Below, piece by piece: positions 1-13,419 of a stretch of DNA of 64,000 nt (its first letter is position 1; every line of letters begins with the position of its first letter). The stretch covers positions 612,036 through 676,035 of the forward strand of contig JBAJFE010000012.1 in NCBI GenBank assembly GCA_037903355.1, read 5' to 3'. Source of the stretch: Trichuris trichiura. Its lineage: Eukaryota > Nematoda > Enoplea > Trichinellida > Trichuridae. The notes beneath the pieces were generated by a model. It was not told the DNA's origin, did not search any database, and saw nothing but the letters and a program-made list of their open reading frames with translations. Position numbers and translations under genes: made by a program.

Positions 1-321
1 CATTCTGTAAGAAGAAACAAATTAATCCTGAAAACAACAGATACAAAATCAAATAGTCAAAGTGATAAAACTAGTCCGAAAACATTATTCTATTTAAACA
101 AATCGTTTGGGAGCATCCTATGTTCAGCCAAAAGCTATTTACTAGAACTAGGAAACTGGTATGCTACTTTAAACTGGAAACCCGAAGATAGATTAGAACG
201 TATCCATAACCAAACTTCCGTGGAATACAAACTAGGCAACGGTCATACGATTCAGCATGTCAAGCTAAGCAGTGACCGGAACAGAGGGCTGTTCACAGCA
301 AAAGGATTCATTAAGAACTGA
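1..321 (+). CDS. Open frame running in from the left edge, unidentified
   Basis: One frame stays open from the first base to a TGA at 319-321, about 106 codons. It encodes a hydrophilic sequence containing ELGNWYATLNWKPEDRLERI. No ATG is needed if this is the last exon of a gene entering from the left. I do not recognise a family. Against it, the GPAT-like gene on the minus strand must run leftwards through here, so this would lie inside one of its introns on the other strand. It may be a transposon-derived fragment or a chance open frame. Confidence 0.3.
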   Translation, partial: HSVRRNKLILKTTDTKSNSQSDKTSPKTLFYLNKSFGSILCSAKSYLLELGNWYATLNWKPEDRLERIHNQTSVEYKLGNGHTIQHVKLSSDRNRGLFTAKGFIKN

Positions 322-636
322 AAAAACAGCAACTCAATTTTGACCAAGACAGGATTGCACAGAGCATAGGTATCGATTACGATAACTTCAGATGTTAAAG
401 AATTCGGCGCAAGCTTGCAATACTTCAACTATTGCTAAAAATAGAAGGCTAAAGCTTTGGGAAAAAACTGTCGCAAAAGCACGCAGCGCCAAGAAAACGC
501 TACAGCGGTTGCACGCTGTCATTGAGTAAACGTCAAATAAATAAGTGCTTTTTTGTTACACAAACTCTCGTTAATGAGGGAATTTAAAACGTTAAAATTC
601 AAAGGAAAAAGAAACCGAGAATTATAATGGACTTAC

Positions 637-1077
637 TGTCAGTAGCTTCGAAAGATTCGCTCGCGCAGGGTGAAGTTTTTTTTAAAGCATCACTTTCTTC
701 TTCTGAACTGGCGCTAGATTCCTCGTAAGAATCTAACGTTTCTGCAGCGATTATGCATCGATGGGTCCACTGTAAAGAAGAGATTTACCACAAGTAATGC
801 GTACAAGCATTGAGTAAAGCTAGCTTCTAACAAAACGAAACTTGCGCAAGCGAGTCCCGCAGGTAGACTGTCTTCATTGAAAAAAAGAAGCTGTCAGCTC
901 TTCGGCACTTACCTTGAAAAGCCGCAACAGTAGTCTGACGTAAAGTTGACGGATGCCCGTCGATTTACCACATGCAGCCATGATCATCAAGAAAAATGCG
1001 ATGATCAGCATCGCGAGAAAAGCTCTTGTGCAAAATGTTAACAATCCGTTAAGGATTAAACCGCCACTGAGAAACAT
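637..1077 (-). CDS. GPAT3/4-like glycerol-3-phosphate acyltransferase, first two coding exons (partial)
   Basis: Two exons on the minus strand: 1077-913 (ATG start, 55 codons, ends phase 0 at CAAG|gtaagt) and 769-637 (acceptor ttctttacag, ends phase 1 at GACA|gtaagt). Exon 1 encodes a hydrophobic segment followed by GKSTGIRQLYVRLLLRLF, which matches the membrane-proximal start of vertebrate GPAT4/AGPAT6 (GIR-LY-LL-F pattern). Exon 2 is Ser/Glu-rich (SSASSEEESDAL), like the acidic stretch before the acyltransferase domain in that family. These ER membrane enzymes transfer acyl-CoA to glycerol-3-phosphate, the first step of glycerolipid synthesis. The catalytic HX4D block is not in the window and must lie to the left. 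The assignment rests on the N-terminus only. Confidence 0.62.
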
Positions 1078-4000
1078 TCTACATGTTCAGCCACGCTTCA
1101 ATTATCAAAAATTGGCGGCGGCAACAATAAGTAGTGAACCAAGAGTCCATCTAACGAACTGGGCTCGCGGCACAAAAAAGGGTCAAGAATAGCAAACACC
1201 AGACGCCGCGGTATCAGCTACGAAATATTGTGCGCAGGTACGTACAGTACGAAATGTATGAAAATATGTTTTCAGCAGTTGTGGTCTTTTTTTATAGCTT
1301 GGATAAGGTTTGCAGCCAGTCTGAAAGAGCTCTTTTTGTTTTCAGTCAAGAAAAGTCTAAAATATTTATTTTATCCGGTTGCTTTGTTGTAATGTGGTAA
1401 AATGCTAGTTTCGAACGTTTCAAAAGTCGAAAAATTCGCTGCACGTAGCGGAGCAGAGTAGCTTCTGAAAGGCATAAGCACCACAGAAATAAAGCGGGTC
1501 TTTTCGGCGAGTAGGATTAGAGGTTCGTTAAAAACTTTTCTATTTTTGGTAACGTGCACAATCTCCCATGCGTGAAAAAATTTAGGCTAGTCAATAAAAA
1601 GTTACTGCAGCTGTATTACGTGAGAGTTTGACACACCGCTGTATTGTTGCCCTATTTCTAGCTTTTTTTCAGTTATGCAACTGGCCAACTCTTTTGCTTA
1701 ACTTCGGTTGAAATTTTTTAAAGAAAATGTTTATTTACCGAAAGTAGGCAACATTCGCGAAGCTGACAAAGTTGATTAAGAAGTTAGATTTATCAGAAAT
1801 ATCAGGTTGTCCGGCATCACATGTTCCTGTTGATATTTACTCATTTCTACGCATCAACGCAGCTTGTTTTTTCCAGCAGAGTGCCTACCTATACATCCTG
1901 ATTAAATATGGCATTTATCATATTGCCATTAATGCTGTATACAGTTTATCACTGTAAATACATAAAAGCTTTATGTCGCAACATTGGTTGGCAAATTCTA
2001 GTGAGATATCGCAGACAATCGCCAGCATGACAAGTTGGCACTTTCGTAACCTCGAGATGTCCACGTTAGGCATGTTAAAGTAGTGATATTTTGCTATCGG
2101 TTCATACAGTTTTGCTGAAGATGCCAGAAAAAATAAAACCCTGCTGCAAACACAAAATTGCCACTAAATAAATGCCTGAAACGTATTGAACAATGACTTG
2201 TAAACTCGCTTTTCTGGAAGAGAATTAAGCGTTGCAATCTATGAAGCATAGGTGTCCTTTAGGGCATTGTTGTAGTAATACCATTGGTGATATGCATTAT
2301 GCCCTCATAATAAACAGATATAACGCAGTTATGTAATAAAACATTCGATTGATGATATGTTAATTTTGCATCCATCCACGGACGAAGCAGTCGTTCCCTC
2401 TTGTCATATCGTATATGATTTTCTATAGTAACTTGCAAATCTTTCTGTAGTGCCCGCTCTTAATGTGAAGAAAGATAATGAGTGATCAGTGCTGATAATG
2501 CTCTTAATTTTTTTATCTAAAACTGAACTTTTCATAGAAAAAAGCAGTAATTGTTAATTTTTATGAATTACAGTAAATAGAACAAAGCCGCGTCAGCACT
2601 GGCAAGAATAATAGAACCGATTACAAGTTGCATCACACGTTGAAGTTTGATTTCGTCGCATGTAATCAAAGAAACGTGGGTTAAAATAATGATCTTATTT
2701 AATAGTAGACTGATAGGTATGATGGTATAGTTAACGCTAATCTGCTGGCACGGTTTTATTCAACAATGCACCTGCCGTTATGCGTCATAACAATATTTTC
2801 AGTACGCATTTCTTTTTCCATTTAATAACACTATTGTGCGTATGAAGTTTGTAACTGCTGAGTGAAGCATGTATGCTTGAGGAATGTAAAGTACTTAGAC
2901 CTTAACACTACTTTGAAAACTTTATTATTCATAAATCCAGCAAAACCTTCTGTATCTTTCCAAAATGAATTCTTTTACAGTTGTTTTACTCTTATAAAGT
3001 GCAACTGCTTTAATTTGGTGACGTTAGAGGTTATCAAATGGGGTCTCAGGTTCAAGTATCACGCACGTTGCTCGCGCGAGTAAAAATTTTCCCCAACTTG
3101 CAATACTCACACGAAAACGGGTTCACTGGAAAGAAGAATCGAGCAAAGTTTGCTTCTACCTTTTGAGAAATTTCTAGGTAGTTCATCAGTCAAAAAGCTT
3201 CTGCTATACTGTCCTAATTAAGCAGCCGTCTGAGACGTGTGAAGCGTTTCTCTGTTAATTTACACGCCGTAAAAGGATAATATCCGATTTCTCTAGATGA
3301 ATCAGCGAGTTGGCATTCGGTCATGAATACTACAGTATTGTAACAAATGATTTCGAAATTTTACCTTAGCTTTCAAAATGTTACATCCCTAAAAAACACA
3401 TTCTATTTTACCAGTAGCACTAAGCGTTTTTATTTCCATTTCCGTTTGGGATGGGAGTTGTAATGCTATTCTAAAACTGAAGAACTATTAAAATTCTGCA
3501 TCATCGCCGCTGTTAACAGCGCTATTCCTGCCTGTCATCCTATACTCAAATTAAATAGAACCTTTGTTAGTAATTTCAAAAAATTCCGCTGAGTTTGACG
3601 CGCAGGTTAGTTCGTTTAATCCTGAGCGCGGTTGTCTCTGCTTCAGCAGTCAATGCATTAGAAAGCTCGCGAATATGCAACTTGCTGCTCGATGGCAAAT
3701 AGACCTGTTCCGTTTACTTGCTAAAGTATGCACAAAATAGTAACTATAGTTCTAGTCAATGGTGGGAACAGACTTTTGTAAGGTATTGGCGTAGGTAAAG
3801 ATGAGCCTACCGTATTCTCTTCGCTTTTTTCGTGCTGAACATTGCACCTATTTTTAAGTATTACACCAATCGTTCCAATTTCTCGAGTTGGAAAGTGACA
3901 CGCTCACATATGCGTAGTTACACAAAAAAATTAATCAGCAGAACGATGAAGAAGACCCTAAGTGAAATTCTGTCTGGTTTTTGTCTCAGTTGTCTGTGGC

Positions 4001-6658
4001 TGCCAAATTTCCTTTAGTTAGTTCTTCGGTCTGTTAAAGATCATTTACAGGAAATTTTTTCATTGTATTTGCACTGTGGAGTGATAGTATATATTTACAT
4101 CCGTCGCTGAAACGCAAAAAGTATTGAACTAGAACTTAACTGTTGTTCGATGAGCTGAGAACGTTTGGTTTGGAGGACTGCATTACTATCATGAATCCAG
4201 TCCTTTATACGAAATGAACCCTCTGATTTTTATACGATGACGTAAGAAAGTAAACTGAGCCTGCAGGCCTTTCGCGGCATGCGTCCTAAGTGCTAACTCG
4301 TGTTCTAAGGAAACCCGGTGAAGCTTGAAATAGCATACAAGTTCATAAATTAAGTTGGCAGAAAGTGGCAGTAACTATGAAATTAAGCAGCGTTTTTCAA
4401 ACTTCAGTCTTCATAATGAAGGTTGCGTTTCGTCTATCTGTGAGACTGGTAGCACGCAAGCGTTTGACGGTAGGACTTATTTAACCTGCAGTGCCGCGTA
4501 AGCCTGGCGGCAAGAGGATGCCAATCCTTCCTGCAAAATTCAATGCGTAAAGAGTAATCAAGACGAACTAGTGATTTGATGAATAAACAAGGCGACTGTC
4601 CATACCTGTGCTACTGTTTGCTTTTCGAAATCTTTGCTTGGCGTAGTTCGCTAATACGGAAAGAAGTCTGACCATCATATGTTCATGCTTACAGAATATG
4701 CGGACTATTTCTTTCTCTAGGGACAATAATCTTCAAACGTGAATGGCTAAGGCGAAAGGGAAACACATCTGATGCCGTATAGGAAAAGCCTCCTATGTAT
4801 TCGCAGTGTTTGCTTCAGAATAAAGCGTTCGCTCTGAGCTGACCCAGTTCATAAAATTTGTCAAACATTTTAGGCATCCCTCGATGAGAGAGACGAAGCT
4901 TCCAATACTTTTAAAAATACTAGTACCACACTACGGTGTGTGCTAAGTATCGACGCAAGTTAGTAGCTGTCAATCATTAATACGTATTAATATATTCAAC
5001 CTCAGACTTCTCTGTTTCAGTGCTAGCACAAATTTTCTGCAGCCATGTCTACCTATCGATGCTCGACGTTTGAATTCTAGTATCTAAGCTATAACAGAAT
5101 CAGGAAGCTATTAATGCCAATATAAAACAACTTTTACGTTCATCATGGTTTCTTCAGCGAAATACAGCTCTTTTGGGCTGTCACAGTTTGCTTAAACGTA
5201 AAGTTTTCTGGAACAATCATTACACCTTATATATATATATATTCAAATCTTTGGTAAAGTGTATCTCGTTTGATCGTCCTTGCTCGATGATGCTGACGAT
5301 TAAATCAGTCGTTAAATGGATTCTATTGCCATGTTTGTCAATACATGTTTTGCTTTCGAGGTTTTTCATGGCCTCCGCTGTTTTTGCTCGTTTACTTTGT
5401 CATCAACCTCATTCCATTTCGGTGCGATGGGTTCAACGCGCCGATTAGTCGAATCGCATCACTGAAGATGTAATTAAATTGCTTTCAAGACTTTCGATGA
5501 AGTAATGCAAAGAGAACTGACTACGGAAAAAGTGGCTTTGACGATTTTTAGTAGCGTAGCTTGTATTGTGGCGATGATCAAAATCTCACCTCTTGTTTTA
5601 GCATATGTCTTTCGCTTTTGCAAACCAATGAGTGTATAATGACTGAATGGTCATTTATTTCACATTAAAAATGTAGTTGCCCCAAATCATGTTCTACGTA
5701 AACCGGTATCAGGCGTTTGTGGCTTCCTTAAAGAAATGGGTTAAAAAAGATTGAAGTACAATGCTAACGCTCATTCGCTATTGTTCTAACGGACTTACGC
5801 TCAACCAGTAGTGTTGGGAGCATAACGCTGGCATGACGACGCGGTAGATTGATGGAACAGCAAAAAAGTGTACTGGTTTCTTTTTAAAGTTTCTACAGGC
5901 TGTTTGCAGACTCAGACTCAGAGGAGGTGAGAGCTATATATTTTACTCGGTAGATCACTTTCACATCCGTCTTGAAAGTGGTGAAAAGTTGACTATCAAA
6001 AAAACGCTCCAGGATATGGACGAAATACGGAAAATGTTCAAACGTCAGAGACTGTTCGCCTGCCTAACTGAATGCGGGAAGCGATGGTAAATTGATGTGA
6101 TTTTAAATTGGCAGATTTTTCTTTTTTCGCTTTGGTTTGGTCTTCGTCGCCGTAAAGCCTCATTTGCGCAGGAGGTCAACGATGTGACAGTTATTGGGGT
6201 CAAGGACTGCTGAAACGCAACCTTGAATGGTATCACACCCGTAAGAAGCATACTGCATTTGGAAAATAAGTTTAAGTAAACTGAAGGTAATGGCACATTC
6301 GTTTTGCGTTGTCGCGGGTGATATGTAACAAAATATTTTTTCATCCCTTGGCCGCATTCATGTAAATGTACACCGTTTCGGTGTGCCAACTTTCCTGGGT
6401 TAAACTGTCTGTCATTTACCAAGAGTCTGCTCTAGCAGCGTCACGTCATAGCGCTATCAAGAATTTCTCAGTTTAGCGTGAAATTAACCGTTAAATTCAA
6501 GCGATTGGTGGCTACCGGAGCAACGACATCTGTCAAGGAAGTAAAATCGCAAACTGGTCTCGCGGGTTCTTAAAGCTCCCTGCGTTGAGACTGAATTCGC
6601 CATTTGTGCATCTGTTCGACCCGATAAAGCCGAACGATTGATAGCGCCTCCAAAAAAG
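1078..6658. other. Intergenic, no gene recognised
   Basis: About 5.6 kb of AT-rich sequence upstream of two divergent genes (GPAT-like to the left, the ShKT/Pro-rich gene to the right). Only short open frames without recognisable motifs occur. A short TA run lies near 5228-5241. I could not assign promoter elements. Confidence 0.5.
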
Positions 6659-9600
6659 ATGAGCAGGCTTGCATTTTTCCTATTTTTTGTCTCATTGCTT
6701 GTCCTGGGTTCTGCCAGCCCCGAAGAAGAGCCTTTGCCTAGGCGATTAGTTCGTGCCCTGCACAACACGCCGGGATGTAACAATATTTCAAATTGTACGC
6801 CGTCTTTGACGTAAACTGTCGTGAATTGCATATAGGTGAAAATCCTTCCTTAAATGGTGCCTGGAAGGTAACGGACATACTCGGTCTTTGCGGGAACAAG
6901 TTTTGCTCGCTGCCCACGCAGTTTTGCAGTGCCATCGTTCATGAAGGACGAAGAGCTTCTCTGGAGTGTGCATCCTGTAAGTTGACATTTCATTACAATG
7001 TCTTGATTGACTCGTTCTTGCACTCTTCTAGTAACTTTCTAGGTGCGAGATTAATTCACAAACTTTTCGAGATGAAATGTGAAGGTCATTTTTAAATTTC
7101 ACGGTAATTGTTCGAATATGTCAGCCAGCATGCGTGGCTCATCTAAGTGCTTCTAAGAATAGACGGAATGTCTAAAATTTGAAATCAGGTTGTCTTCGAC
7201 CTGACGTGATGTATTTTCCGTCGCTTCACTTCACTGTATTTGAACTTTTGAAAGCTGAACTTAGTTTGATTTGGATGTAATATTATTTTTACTTTTGCTT
7301 TGTTGCCTGTTGTAATTCTGAAATTCAAGTATACATTTACGAACACTGTGTAAAAAGTACACTGGCGTGAAAACATGTCCGTGTGCTTATTCTCAGCAGC
7401 TTATTTGCAAACTACGCCGCTATTATGGGTCACAAATTAAAAGACAGAATGGACGATGCTTGTTTCCCTGTATTTATCGTTGACGTTTGTAAACATTAAG
7501 CTTCATTAATTAATCCTCACCTTTCAGTTTGAACTAGAAAATAGAAACGCATGAATTCCGTAATGATACTGCACACGATACGCCTTATGTCTCTTTCTCA
7601 AAAAGTTGTTGAGCAGAAATGCTGGGATGAATGACTGGAATGGATGGGCAAACTGAGGGGAATGCTAAGCATTGCCACACGAAAGACTTTTCACGGTAAT
7701 GCTTTTTTATCTACTTGCAAATCTATAAGGAATAAGTGGAACAATTCAATTAGGGCTGATGTTTAGAAGCAAAAGCTGATGATCACCTGGAAAAGTTTTT
7801 GTCTGAGCGGTGGTCCTTATTTGTTGTTATTGAAAGGTTTCTACCCGATACGGAAATGGAATTTATTATAAGGATCCAGACCAGAACGGCTTAATTTCTT
7901 GTTATACCTAAAGACTAGCAGTTTTCGTCTCTAATCGCCGTTGTTAGTTGCCTACCTCTGTCATCCGCATCAATAATTTTCTGGGTCGGCGAAGTAATTA
8001 ATGGAAAGAATTACGCGTCCCTTATTCCCGCCGTACTTCCGGTTTCCTTCAGGATGTGATGGAGCTGGAATTTTTAATCGTTGATGGCTGCTTTGTCGTT
8101 AAAGTTGACCAGCAGTTCAAGCAAAGTAACTTGTGGCGGTAATACTCGAAAACTGTTGTTCACTAAAATAAAGTCCCTTTGTCCCCTAATTAGGAACGAT
8201 AATGTAATGAATTTCAAACGCCAAACAGAAATGAACCCTCTCAACGTAACCAACGCTATGACAGCTCAAACTGAGTTGGAAATCAGAAAGCCTTACAAGA
8301 CATTTTGTCGCGTCCATTAATTAGTGCAGAAAATTGCAAATGGGCTGTAGGAAAATTTTACCATAATAAATTTTGGGAAAAAAGCAGCTTTGCTTTGTAA
8401 GACATTTCCAAAGCGTGACAGTGTTTTATTGGGCCCAAGTAATTATTAAGATGACCTGGCCATAATCACGTTGATCTGGATGAACTGATTAAGAAAAGTT
8501 AAACCACTTATTGTGACCTAAACCTATTCTGTATGATTTTAAAAAACGCTAAGTGCAAACACAGTTCGCTAACTGTCCACTTCGTTTGGGATTATTCTTA
8601 CTATAGGCACTGCTCGCTTTCTAATCGTTTCTATTCTTTATAAATTTACCATTGCACTAAAGCGGTGCTTTAGCAAATTGCCATTATCACTCACAGAGGC
8701 TGATGTTTTGAAGTTGCTTACGAAAGGCGAGATAGCATTTTTTCTTCCGCGCCTTAAACTTAGCACTGTGGGTTCACCTTTTCCTCTTTGATCATGCTTC
8801 AGTGTTTTTCTGCAGTTAACGTTTTCATGAATTAATATGAAATAGACAGCAGGTTTTTTATACAGTGACTTCTCAATGGTTATCCTTCTGTACAGTTGCT
8901 GCTTTTAACAGTAAGCGACACATGTCAAGCCGTAATCACAAAGGAGCTAAGTGGCCGAAGTGCTCAAGCTTTTGGGAATGAAAAGCGCGAAAGTTTCGGT
9001 AAGTTTATTGTTTACTTGCAGAACTATTATGGCTTGAAAGCTTTTAGGATCACTTCCGTCCCTTGGAAAACCATGCATGGACAGCAATCAGTTTTGCTGC
9101 TTTTGGGCGTTCTTCGGAGAATGCGAGAAGAACTCAGCTTTCATGAAAACTAGCTGCCAGAAATCGTGCGGAACGTGCAGCTGCAGGGGTAAGTTGTCCG
9201 GAAGCATCACTGGCAAGAAATAATGTTCAGCGTTTAAGAAAATGACAAAAGTCTGTGCGCAACGAATGTCAACGTTGAAGGCTGCAAGTGGATACCAAAA
9301 CGGGGTGAGGAAGGGTTGGGGAAAGAAAAATTAGGAACCTTGTCACATCTGTTACTCTTTTGCTTGGCTGTTCGAAATGAGCACGAACGAAAGCTGATGT
9401 ATAACTTGTTGACGCAGGAAGGCAGAGTGACTCTCCGCTGGGTAAATCCGGATACGGTGAACCAGCACCACCACCGCAACCTAGTCCTTATGGTGGCCAA
9501 GGGGGCAGTACGCGCTGGTGATAAGAAAGCTGTTTATTCATGTTAACTCTCCTAGGTTCTTGTGGAACGATTTCTTCAGGCTCTTGCGGTTACTGGCCAA

Positions 9601-12600
9601 TAGCAGAAAAACCAACAATTCAGGCAGCCGTGTCTTCTCCATACGGTTTAATAATTCTTTCCCTCTTCTTTGAGAACTCAATTATTTTCAGGAAGTGTGC
9701 CGTCGCAGCCTCTACCAGCACCACAGCCTGTGCAGTCTTATGGTAAATTTAACCACCTCTTTTCTGTTGAATTTTAAAAATAAAAAGCTACAACTACGTT
9801 GAGAAAACATTTTTTTATAGGAAGCGTTCCGTCACCAGCGGTGCAGCCGGCGCCTCAGCCAGTTTCTTCTTATGGTGAGTTCAAAATGTTCTTCTATCCT
9901 GCGAATGGCAAAACCAAAACTTGCAGTTATCATGCAAATGATGGCTTTTTCCATATATTACACAGCTTACTAACCATTTGATCAAGCAAAAATGACATAG
10001 GGTAGCGCACCCGATCGTGCTTACGATGAAACATGAACGCAAGTATTAGCTATTTCATGACTTACTCAAGTTCTTACTCAAAACAAGGAAAGACACCTAA
10101 AAAGTCTCCCTGTCACTTCATAGTGCTACATGTACCTTCGTGAACGTTTAGCCCTGCTGTTTTGGGATTGTTTTTCAGCTACAGCTGTTAATTTTATTAG
10201 GATTTGGATAATGAGCACATTGTCTTACTTGCAGCAATATAGAAATATTAATACTGCTAGAAACTTCCAAACGCGTTACAGAACGCTTATTTTTTAAATT
10301 TAAAAGGAAACGGAGGGATGTCGACCAGTAGTTCAACTGGCAAAGGACACTGAAAGCCAACTATGGCGTAAGAATCTGCTAATGAAAGTGGGTAGAAACA
10401 TAACCAGTTCTTAGAACTGTTAACATAACAGTTTGTACGAAAAATGAACTTCATGTAACGGCCTGTAGGTTTTCATCACAAAAGAGTATGCTATACCTGC
10501 TTATTGAGAAACGAAAGATTAAGAGCCATCAGAGCTTTCAAAATTTCGAGACTCTGGGAGGTCTGATATTTCTTGTTCATTTGCTTTTCCAATGAATAGA
10601 CGCATCTTAACTTTATTATGCAAATGATGGTTTGTATACTTTTGATCGCCTTCCAAAACACGGCAACAGGCAATGCTTCGTGATCCTTATATAAGGAGTA
10701 GTCAGGGGTTTGTCCTCATTGAAGAACGATTGGATTTCGGTACTTATTTTTCAGATGGCAGCGAAGTAATTCAACTGTTGATAACTCCTGGACCTCCGGC
10801 ACATTGTAAGATTCAAAGCAGGTTTGCTGCAGCCGTATAGTGAGTAGGGCACTTTGCTTGATTCTGCACAGCATAGGCTTCGATGCGACTAGTATGAGGC
10901 ACAACACTGAAACGAGCCCGTCAGTATGTAAGCAATGTCGCTTGACAAAGCTTGTCTGCTCTGGAAACTTGCTGCACGTTCCACCGTTTTTCCATGGCAG
11001 TTTAAAAGCGTTTCTTATGAGTGCTTTGACCTTTATGCATTAAAGGTCTCTATATAGCATGTCCTCTAGCTTCACACGTTTGCTTGCTCTGTCACTTTGG
11101 AGCGCATAGCATGCTTTCGAGTAAGGATACGCCATTTGAAGGAAAAATTATTATTTACATTTTCAGTGGTGTCCATAAAGCAGCAAGCAATTGTTCCAGA
11201 ACAGACGCGTAAAAATTATTCCAGTTCAACACTGACTAACGTTAAGCGAACTAAGCCTTTTCAGCTGAATTCAACTACGTGTCACAACTTGAGCCTAATT
11301 ATGGCAAGTTGAAAGTTCATATGCCTACGTTCAACCTGACTTTAATTTAGAGACACAACTTGTGAAGCCTGCGCCTGCACCGCAAGGTCCCTATGGAGGT
11401 GAGCCCCTTGATCCATCCGCAGATGTGTTTATCTAAGCCGGAGTTTATTCTTTTTTCATATATCGCATAAGTCTGCCTGGTCTGTTTTGCTGCTGATTTT
11501 TAAAGCCCACACTTTACCATTTAGACTTTATTCAGACTGAAAGTTGTTTACTCCACCGTATTTTCTTTTTTATGAAGGAAGCAGGGTAACGGAACAAACT
11601 TAGGAAAGTTTTGCTAAGAATTATCAGTTGAAATGTTTAGTAGTTTCAAGATTTTGCTTGAATTTTAGGCGGAGGACAACCTGGACCAGTCATTAACGTA
11701 CCAGCGCCTCCAACATACGGTAAGTTAGATAATGAGTACAATCGATGTTTGTTCACAGTCTTCTGCCGCAATTTCCTTTTCTTGATGAAGATTTCGGCTT
11801 GTCAACAAATGCAGTAACTTAAACTAGCTATTGGTGTTAATAGCATAATTGAAGCTTTGGCACTTGCAGTAATAATACCGGGAAGAAACAATGAATTAGG
11901 GCCGAAAGTCCGCTTTAAATCCTTGGCTGCTGGCGATGAATACCATCATCATTTCTGCTTCCAATATGTTAATAGACCCTTCAAACAAAAAGACGAAGTT
12001 CGAAGGATAGCTTTACTACTTCATCCATATTGCTGCTCTTTTTTTCATGCTCTTCACTAAGTAGTTTAATGTTTTCAAGCATCAACCGTTCCTGATTGGC
12101 GAGTATCTTTCAATTACAGTCTGTCTGAAAGACTCATTTTATTTTCATATGTAGCTGCAACCAAAAATTTTAGAGATTATTCATTTTGCTTCTTAAATCA
12201 TCCATTGTAAGTTTTAGTATATGCGGTATCTTAACTTTTCGGGTGAAGTTTGAAATTTCCTACTTCGGTCTTCTCCGTATAAGAAGTTCGAACGAAAACC
12301 ATTTGTACCCTAAGCAGAAGACCTGCACGATTGGACTGGTATTGGACACACGCAAAGACTTCCGAGTTTTTAACAATTTAAAATGCTCGTGAAGTTACGT
12401 TGCAACAATGCTTATTTAGAACGGTTCTTATTCCAATTGACAATATTCCGACAGTATATGGATGCCACGGTGATAAAAAAAATTTAGGTTCTGATCCAAA
12501 AACTTCAACTGCCCGTTTTTGGGGCTCCTCCATTTCCCTGTAGTGCATTCCATTTTAGGCCGTGTTTCACTGAGCGGAAAAGCTCGTAATCTCAAGGGGA

Positions 12601-13419
12601 AAAGTCTGTTGTGTGTTCTGCGCCTAGCAAACGCTTAATGGCCCAATTTCTTTGAAGCCCAGAAGGGACTTTTGACGCCGGCTGCACGTCAGACCGTGTA
12701 GCAGAGTGACGTCATGACTTTTTAAAGAAATGCCAGTCGCTTCTCAGGCAAAACTGGTGCTAATTATGCTGCATGCAATGGAGATCATCAGTAGCAATTT
12801 GGCATGATCGCAGCGGTCATTTCGTCTTCTTTGTTGCATAATACATAAAAAAGAACGTTTTTTTCATGAGCAATGGCTTTTCCTACCGGTTTACTTCTCC
12901 TGTATGCAGTTAACGGTTTTTTCCTTTTGAACCGTCGAAGAAAATCTATGACTGATTGCAATTTGCTATAGGGTTTTCTTCCTTCTGTGCCTAGGCAGTA
13001 AAGAAGTAAACGGTAATGTCAGCCATCTTGCCAAATTCTCATAACTGGAATAGCGCTGAACTGTTTACACTTCTGCCGCTTTTTCATTGCGGTTTATAGT
13101 CTGTTTATATATATATATATATATAGCAAATTTTTCTAAACGTTTTCATAATGCGAGAGTGTAGTTACCTTCAAACAGTTTCTGTAAGTTTCCTTCTCCA
13201 GTTTGCATGGGCTTCTGTGGCCCTGGTCAGCCGTCAATACTGAACCCTGCATTCCCAGTTCAGAGAAGTTACATTCGACACTTAATTGTTGTAATAACAT
13301 TTTCACTATTCTTTGTTGCTGTCTTTTTTTCTTTAAACACGAAAACGCCAACGCGGGCTATTCTGATGTACACGTCTAAGCGGCAGTGGGTAAACAACCG
13401 TGAGCCTGAAACTGACTAA
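6659..13419 (+). CDS. Secreted ShKT-domain protein with Pro/Gly/Tyr-rich modular exons (gene 1)
   Basis: Exons: 6659-6776 (ATG; signal peptide MSRLAFFLFFVSLLVLGSAS), 6836-6976 (Cys-rich, GLCGNKFCSLPTQFC), 8912-8998, 9048-9188, 9418-9492, 9556-9645, 9692-9742, 9821-9874, 10755-10805, 11167-11208 (weak), 11351-11398, 11669-11719 and 13202 onwards. Every internal exon starts and ends in phase 1, so any can be skipped or duplicated without a frameshift. Exon 9048-9188 encodes a ShKT domain: CMDSNQFCCFWAFFGECEKN, then FMKTSCQKSCGTC. Later exons encode short Pro/Gln/Ala strings, several ending in Tyr-Gly at the splice site. The frame of the last exon stays open to TAA at 13417-13419, through a hydrophobic run that may instead be intron after a gttaca donor at 13268. 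The product is probably secreted; the function is unknown. More exons may lie in the larger introns. The 9492 donor (gtggcc) is weak, with 9507 as the alternative. Confidence 0.7.
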
